From positions 186,001 to 250,000 of the forward strand of contig JAGYXB010001404.1 in NCBI GenBank assembly GCA_022495005.1: 64,000 bases of DNA. Reading direction: 5' to 3'. Positions 57,331-64,000 of this stretch are shown here, piece after piece; the first letter of the stretch is position 1; each line of letters begins with the position of its first letter. The translations under genes were made by a program, and so were the position numbers. Below the pieces are notes generated by a model. The model worked only from the letters and a program-made list of their open reading frames with translations. It ran no database searches and was not told the DNA's origin. This stretch comes from Rhyacophila brunnea. Taxonomy: Eukaryota; Arthropoda; Insecta; Trichoptera; Rhyacophilidae.

Positions 57331-59769
57331 GTGATTTAAGTATTTAATCACATTCATATTTTATATTGATATATGTACAGAATAATTAAATATATGTGCC
57401 CAGACAAAGATGTCGGTTACTAGGGAATTTTTTTCAATAATGCTGATTCAGTCAGTTAGTCAATAAACATAAACAATGATATAAGTCCGACACTAACATA
57501 CTTAGTATAAATTCTTTTTAGTTCTTCTGATAGACCTTTTACAAAAGCTCAGTATGTGAATAATCGGCAGCAGAGAATAAATTTGCTTCCTAGAAGTGAT
57601 ACTTTCTCCGAATTACTTAACGGATAATAAATAAGCTGTAAGCTTTACGATTTAAGCTAACTTTTAGCGATTCATAAAATCAAATATTCCATTTTATGTC
57701 AGTACTCTATATAATAAGTTAATCTTTCTCACATGTTATAAGTCGTCAGAATTATTATTCTATATACTGTCATGTATAGGATGATATTCTTATAACTACT
57801 ATATATTATTTAGTATCGAATATAGATAGAGAATATCATACGAAGCGTGTATTTATAAATTCTGGCGTGCACACACTGGTGGGCCAATGGATCTGGTCCC
57901 CGGCCAGGATCAAATAAAAATAAACACATTCTAAAGAAGTGGGTGAACTAAAAAGAATATAGCTTTACTGCTAACATTGCCATGCAAGATGTCTAAAAGA
58001 AAAGGTAGCGCCCCGCGGATGACACAAACGGACACTCACGATCCGATTTTTTTTGGGTGCCATCTATCATATTTTCAGGATCAAAGCGCATAGTGTCTAA
58101 AGCACATAATTTAGAATAATGTAAATGTAATGTATTTGGAAAAGTGAACGTCAATAAAACCGGCTATAAACATGCCACATAATCGTGAAGTTCGATAGTT
58201 TTGACGGAAAATAATATGACGTGTAGAGCGACGCCGAGCGAGAGAAAAAGATGCAATTTGTTTTATGTAACATCGGTCGGAAATCAAAACGGTAATAATA
58301 ATAAAATTCACTTATGTGATTCGTGGGCAGTAGAAAAAATCGCAATCTGCGAAAGTTTTTGATTGTATATTTCGTTCAAATCAATTAACGCATTATTACT
58401 ATCTAATTCAATAATATGAAACAATAATCATTTTCTATAAAAAGTTTACCATATTTTACTCGATGTATAAAGTACGATCTAAATTTACAGTTTCGTGTGA
58501 CAGTCTCACTATAATTGGCCTTGAAATAACAAAATGGCAGATACAGATGAATATAACTTTCAAAAAATGACTGCGATTTTTTTATATTTAAGGTTCCAAT
58601 TCACAGATCACATTATGTGCTGTCACGTGCTGTCACAGTAAGTTTCCGCTACCTACGGGAACAATGTGTAATGTCGTTATTCTTGATATTTAAAATGTTC
58701 TCAGACTGATGATCCCATCCCGTACATTTTAAACTTTTAAACGAATATTGTCACTTATAAAAATCTGCGCAAAATCACCAGTACAACAATGAGGTCACCT
58801 CACACATACTGCGCTACATCGACACCCGCACGACTCAATGGACGTTTTTTTAACATTTTCTACATGCCTAAATATTTTCGACTCATGTCAAAATCGCGCA
58901 AATGTACTTTGTTTTTAGTGGTTTTCTCTATGGATTTTCTATTAACCTATTATCTATTATCTATGGCGTGCAGGTTGGGTTCTGTTCAAAATATTATCTG
59001 TGGATGCAATATCGCAAGTAATTTTAACGTGCGCACACGTAGAAACTGGTAAACTTAATTGAAATTAGCATGAATGACGAATGATAATTAAAAATACTAA
59101 TAAATTAGAGTTGGCACTCTCCATCATTGAATTTATAGAGATAATGATCATTTAAATCATCAAAATGTAACAGTACGTGACGTGACCATAATGTAATTGC
59201 AGTGTTAACCTTCAATCGACGGTGAAAGATGATGTTCCTCTATTGAACAACCCTGTATTACGTATTTAATATATCTACCCAATACGACATACAGCCATAA
59301 ACATACACCTATGCTTATAAGGAATTGTTTTGCATTTTTCTGATAAAATTGAAATTCATATTGTACTTACCTACCTACCGATGAATTTAAAACCAGCAAA
59401 AGCATTTTAGAAAAAAATGGGTCTACCGAAATTCCTCTTTTTGTATTCGGTTGTATGCCGTAAATACCTGAAATAAGGTAGGTATAGAAATTCTTGCGAG
59501 CTTTGCCAAAATATCAAAGGGTACCTACCACTAGTCATTTATGAGCATTTTCATAGGAGTTGCCATGTCTTCTTTCATACTAATTAAAATATGATTCAAT
59601 ATTGTATCTTGTAGCACTATAGAACCACCTCTGGAATTTCCGTTGAAGAAGAATAACTACTTGTTATATTTTAGCAGTGTTTCCTAAACTTAGAACATAA
59701 TTTTACTTTGGAAACACATGTTTTATCGGTGTATTAATATACATACCTTCGTATTGATATACGAATATT
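57331..59769. other. Unassigned sequence, possible LINE tail at 57865-57950
   Basis: Mostly AT-rich. GGATCTGGTCCCCGGCCAGG followed by ATCAAATAAAAATAAACACA (57889-57930) has the look of an insect LINE 3' end. The open frames at 58111-58345 and 58789-59052 have no recognisable domain. Confidence 0.3.
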
Positions 59770-60166
59770 GGGAACTGTAATGCCAGACGGTTATAACTGC
59801 AGTTTTTTCACTTTTAAAATTTTTTTCCATAGTTTCAAATTGCACATTCTTTGATATGGCAAAATATTAGAGCTGTAACTTAATTGGTCACAAAGTAACG
59901 TTAACGATATTTGTATCTCACGAAAATGTAAAAAAAAGTTGATATGGCAAAAATATATATCTGCTTAAACTACAAGATGGTTATAACTTATTTTTAAAAG
60001 AAATGATCAAAGGTTTCTGTTAAGATATTAATTCCGCTCATTTTGATAGAAAATACTTCAAAATATCTTATAAATTAACTTTTGTCAGACGGATTTAAAA
60101 ACTTTGTTTTTGCTCTCCTGTAAAATTGTGTAAACAGCAGTTATAACCGTTTGCCATCACAGTCCC
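59770..60166. mobile_element. Non-autonomous TIR element (MITE)
   Basis: The left end GGGAACTGTAATGCCAGACG followed by GTTATAACTGCAGTTT is matched by the reverse complement of the right end, GGGACTGTGATGGCAAACGG followed by TTATAACTGCTGTTT. It is about 397 bp. GATATGGCAAAA is repeated inside (59853, 59941). Near the right end, TGCTCTCCTGTAAAATTG (60111) is shared with the elements ending at 26518 and 54000. No ORF, and the target duplication is not clear. Confidence 0.75.
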
Positions 60167-60934
60167 GTAAAACTCTGACACAATAATATGATCTAAACTA
60201 ATATAGTTAGGTAACAATTTTTATATAAAGTATCTATAGTTATATTAAATATTGTAGGTAAATGTAATTTATCTAAAATGTGTACCTATATTATCAAAGG
60301 TACATAAACGAATTCGTAAAATTATAAATACAAAAAAGCAAAATTGGTTGTTTCAGAGCTCGGGGCCGTAAAAAATTCGCCCAGCTCCATATACAAAACT
60401 TTATATTACTTAACAGCGTTTATATTGTTAAAGCGCCAGAAAAAAAGAAGAAGAGAAGAAATATCATATATTATACATATTTTTAAAATCGTTTCACTAC
60501 TACAGAAGCTGACAGTGACAGCTGATAGTATATTACGAGCCGCCAAATTAATATAAATAATTTATTAATAACATTTTTTTATCAACTTTTACATCAAATG
60601 TTTTCGAATATGTTTCTTATTTCGAATATTTTATTTTTAAAAACTTCATTGATTTTCCAACGCCTTGACAAAAAACATTTAATGATAAAGCGCTCAACGT
60701 TTACTGCCATGGAAATAATAAGTGTTGCTTTTAACGTTCTATAAAATCTACTTCTGGAATTTTCTTATTAATAAAGAAATCTTTTTCGATTGTTTTAGCC
60801 CGTTAGCTTTACCCAATGTCCGAGTTGTCGAGTGGTCGCTTCTGTAGCCGTAGGTAATTCAATTTTTATCGTGTGTTTTTTTTATCCATGTAAACCTAAT
60901 TCCATTTACTCGTACTTCTCGTCAAAAAATCTGC
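60167..60934. other. Unassigned AT-rich sequence
   Basis: No supportable feature. CCGAGTTGTCGAGTGGTCGC near 60821 recalls a tRNA A box, but no complete tRNA follows. Confidence 0.35.
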
Positions 60935-61372
60935 AAGGCTTCGGCCACATAAGCAGGTGCTTCGCTAGTCCTGAACTAGATGCTATGCTTGTCTACTAAA
61001 AACACTACTGCCACATTGCAAACTACGTGCTTAAGTACAAATTCATTTGACATTATTTGGGAGCGCTCAAGTCAACAACGACATGTCACTCTCAAAACTA
61101 ACTCATACTGAAGAAACATCCGCCATCTTGGAAAATCCATAGGCAATAGCAAAATCACTAGGTGAAACAATAAAAATAACCAACACGTTTGTTCGCCGGG
61201 TGACTCACGAGGTGACTCATAATCACGTAGCGAGGCGCGAAGCGTGCAGTGTGGCCATTGCGATAGAATAGTGTGCGTTCGTTCACTAGGATATATCACC
61301 TAGCACAGTACATAATTATATGCCTAGCACGAAGCCACCAAGCAAGGCACCTGCCTATGTGGCCGAAGCCTT
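60935..61372. mobile_element. MITE with long imperfect TIRs
   Basis: The left end AAGGCTTCGGCCACATAAGC followed by AGGTGCTTCGCTAG pairs with the reverse complement of the right end, AAGGCTTCGGCCACATAGGC followed by AGGTGCCTTGCTTGG. Pairing continues imperfectly for about 90 bp. It is 438 bp with no ORF. The first about 26 bases match at 25 positions. Flanking duplications are not obvious (left TCTGC, right AAGAAAC), so the superfamily is unassigned. Confidence 0.75.
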
Positions 61373-61623
61373 AAGAAACCTGTTTCGGGAGGCGGTCAAG
61401 ACCCACATTGGATTCTAGAGCTAAACCAAAAAATAATTATGACAAAATACATAGTATTTCATCCTTAGATGCACGCGTAAATGGTTACTTAGGTATTAGT
61501 GGACGTGAGTAAAATATAAAAGTGAATCATTATTATTATTAGAACGTCTTATTTATGTACATATAATAAATAGATTTACCATATTTATCAATAAGTACAG
61601 TGAAATATTAGTGTTTTGTGTAT

Positions 61624-62743
61624 ATTCTCACCAGTGGCGCACCCGGGCAAGGGGCCCTGGCACACCCCAAAAATAAAAATTATCAGAATGATTTTAAACA
61701 TTGAAATTGAAAGCCAATAAACTATAAAAAATATGGCAAAAAAATAATTTGTAATTCTCCAGCACCCTTTTTAGGAAAATTTCTTAGATCTTAATTGTTA
61801 ACACAAAATTTTCAAAACACTTATGGCGGGTTTTTTTGAAACCCAATCCCTAATGGAACTGTCAACAAATTCTCGGTGTCCACCCGAATTCCGGAGTGGT
61901 GTAGGTCATGGCTGGGGAGGGCTGACAGGGCTCTAGCCTGGGGGCCCGGGCTGTGGGGGGCCCGGCGTGTTGGGTTGACCAGATAAGTGAGATAAACACA
62001 CATCATAAATTAGTTTTAATAGTAAAAAAAGATGTATTAAAAATCGCTCATAATTCACTGTATAAGTACCCTTAATTTGAACCAAAACAGAATTTCAAAA
62101 ACGTTGATGTAGTATTTCACACTGCTTTTAATCTTATCGGTAGGTAGGCGACCCGCCAAATATCCTAGCCTGAGGGCCCGTTTCAGGATGTAGGGGACAT
62201 GGTGTAGGTACACCGAGTGCAATAGACAAAAGACCGACAAACGATAAATTAGGCTGTGTTGTGTTGAGTAGGTTTGTGTATAAGTAAATGCAATAATATT
62301 TTTTTTCCATTTTCAATTAATATTTTGGAACCTCAATATTAAAAAACAAAAAACCGACGATAAACATTCACCGAAAAAACGAGTACACCCACTACAGTCG
62401 GTGGTGGAGTAAATCAAAAGAACTTTTTTTTCAGTGGAATTCGGCATAAAAATATTGTAGCTCTCGTCTAGATCAAGCGGGTAGCACAGCACTATTTGAG
62501 TAATTTTTTAGCATAGGTACTAGCTGCACATGTCCAGCATGGTCGCTGGACGGTTCAACGGTTATCGCCACTATGCATCCAATTTAATAAAAACTAGGAG
62601 AAACTGTACAAATATGCCGCCGTGTATTGTGAAAATATGTAAAAATAATTATATGAAAAAGAAAAGAGCCTATGGGACTAATTTACATTCTCCTCTTTGG
62701 GCTACCCCCAATATTAAATCCTGAGTGCACCACTGATTCTCAC
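61624..62743. mobile_element. Non-autonomous hAT element with perfect 8-bp duplication
   Basis: The element runs 61632-62735 (1104 bp). The left end is CAGTGGCGCACCCGGGCAAG. The right end, reverse-complemented, is CAGTGGTGCACTCAGGATTT. Identical flanks ATTCTCAC lie at 61624-61631 and 62736-62743. The interior contains the GC-rich repeat blocks at 61880-61975 and 62150-62240, related to 21755-21900. No transposase is legible on either strand. Confidence 0.9.
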
Positions 62744-62814
62744 AAGATACGGTATGTAACCACGCAGCATTACGAAAAGTTGCGGTTTGCCGATTTTCAG
62801 CGTATCGCTTAGAG

Positions 62815-62840
62815 CAGTGGTTTTACGCCCCCCTTCAAAT
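62815..62840 (+). mobile_element. Possible solo hAT terminus
   Basis: CAGTGGTTTTACGCCCCCCT resembles a hAT left end. No partner end was found before the next element. Confidence 0.35.
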
Positions 62841-62949
62841 CTTGGCTCCTTCCCTTCCTTATTTCATAAAATAATACCGGCAATAAACTGTAAACATATA
62901 GTAATGAAATAAATGAAAAATGTAATTGTTACGATAATATCAGGGTTTT

Positions 62950-63005
62950 TTTTCGACCATGTCTGATCCTAATAGGATCATAATATGGGCCTCCACAGAG
63001 TAGAG
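62950..63005 (-). mobile_element. SINE 3' tail, same family as 7262-7512
   Basis: On the minus strand a GGAGGCCCATATTATGATCC block and TATTAGGATCAGACATGG match the tail of the SINE at 7262-7325. The promoter head is missing, cut off by the hAT element that starts at 63006. The SINE was therefore there first. Confidence 0.65.
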
Positions 63006-64000
63006 CAGGGGAGGGCAAACTGCGGCCCGCGGGCCGCATGTGGCCCGCTGGATATTTTTTTGCGGCCCGCCATCATTAATTGTACTTCTGATTACGAATA
63101 CATTTTTTATATTTTTTTAAAAAATATTGACAATAGATTAAAATTTGAAGAATTTGTTCTTTCGTTAATGTATTATCTCAGTACGTCTTCCTTGCGTCTC
63201 GTCTCACACTATGTAACCACTATTTTCTATGTTGAACATCGTGACACATTTAAATACTTTTAACTCTGCGTTGCAAGGGAAAAAAATATATGCCCACGAT
63301 ATGGTGAAGAGTTTGAATGGATTTCAATTAAAACTCAAGTTGTTCCTTCGACAAATATCGAATAAGAACGTGGACTACTTTCCAAATTTGAAGTTGCTGA
63401 ATATACCAGAATATAAATTTGAAGAATATGGTTAAATTATTAAAGCTCTGAATGACGATTTTTTACAAAGATTTGGTGACTTCCGAAAACTTGAGACAAG
63501 TTTAGCAACAGTAGGTACGCGATCCATTTTCAATAGATATTGATAGTGTACTGACAGAGCTACAACTTGAGATTATTGGTCTGCAGTGTGACACTGATTT
63601 AAGAGAATTGCATCGTCGTGAAGATATATTCAAATTTTACAATGTCCTTAATTCAGACAAATTCGAACAACTTAAAGATTAAGCAAGAAAAATGTTCGTT
63701 GTTTTTGGATCAACCTATATATGTGAACAAACATTTTCGATCATGAACCTCAATAATAATTCTTTACGATCAAATATCTCCGATGCCCATTTACAAGCAG
63801 TTTTGAAAATATCAACTACAAAATTAACACCTGAATTTGAAAAAATGTACAACACTTTCATTCTCCTCATTAATTTTTTTGTAATATTTATTTTTCGTGA
63901 TAATAAATAGTGTATATCTAAAAATGGTATTTTACTTGCGGCCCGCCGCTCATTTTGAATTCTTGAATTTGGCCCTCTATCCAAAAAGTTTGCCCGCCCC
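63006..64000 (+). mobile_element. hAT element, right end cut by window edge
   Basis: It begins CAGGGGAGGGCAAACTGCGG and reaches TTTGCCCGCCCC at the last base. A further TG and an 8-bp duplicate of GAGTAGAG (62998-63005) are predicted just outside. It is the longer sister of the element at 46527-47174. Both share the first about 140 bp and the last about 500 bp, and this copy keeps about 355 bp (63145-63500) that the other lost. Confidence 0.88.
63180..63910 (+). pseudogene. hAT transposase C-terminal part, broken
   Basis: + frames read FNSALQGKKIYAHDMVKSLN and LKLKLFLRQISNKNVDYFPN (63229-63435), the mid-transposase region of GTF2IRD2-like hATs. After a TAA comes a gap with frame changes. The last frame is MFVVFGSTYICEQTFSIMNL followed by NNNSLRSNISDAHLQAVLKI (63692-63910), the hATC dimerisation domain. 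The N-terminal zinc finger and the catalytic D-D regions are absent, so even this copy is a deletion derivative. Confidence 0.8.

Overview
This is a eukaryotic, very AT-rich, intron-scale stretch of an insect genome. It contains no bacterial-style operons. The base composition, the scattered TACC/GTAGG microsatellites, the insect-type non-LTR retrotransposons and the Helitron ends ending in TCAGCTAG all fit an insect. A hemipteran such as an aphid or a lepidopteran is my best guess, but the sequence does not decide between them. I see no convincing host protein-coding gene. Almost everything recognisable is transposable element, and most of it is broken.

Layout. 0.6-4.7 kb: LINE tails, a hAT element with target duplications (1244-1971), a LINE ORF remnant and a second hAT remnant. 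7-11 kb: a tRNA-headed SINE and one copy of an unclassified three-copy repeat, itself interrupted by a LINE fragment. 11.8-14.9 kb: three R1-clade LINE insertions lie end to end, separated by copies of one 14-bp target. 16.5-19.8 kb: an RTE-like LINE with an uninterrupted 1018-codon endonuclease/reverse transcriptase ORF, the best-preserved gene here. 21.7-27.1 kb: a CpG-rich island without an ORF, LINE and hAT remnants, and a hAT carrying a nested small element. 30.0-33.9 kb: a decayed autonomous Helitron (Rep plus helicase) on the minus strand, interrupted by a palindromic insert. 35.1-37.0 kb and 54.9-56.7 kb: two non-autonomous Helitrons, each filled with about 12 copies of a minisatellite. 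40.3-47.4 kb: a foldback array, then a near full-length R1-clade LINE with a fragment of its own family inserted in ORF1 and a hAT inserted in its 3' UTR. 47.4-50.9 kb: RTE-like and Jockey-clade LINE remnants. 51.7-54.0 kb: a DNA transposon with terminal inverted repeats (TIRs) and a degenerate transposase of unassigned superfamily. 59.8-64.0 kb: several TIR elements, including a larger sister copy of the hAT at 46.5 kb.

How the parts relate. The non-autonomous elements can be paired with plausible providers in the window. The two minisatellite Helitrons share termini with the decayed autonomous Helitron. The hAT at 46.5 kb is an internal deletion of the copy at 63 kb. Two short TIR elements (26.1 and 59.8 kb) share a subterminal motif with the 51.7 kb transposase element. 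The R1-clade copies repeatedly entered the same 14-bp sequence. Perfect 8-bp target duplications date several hAT insertions as the last events at their sites.
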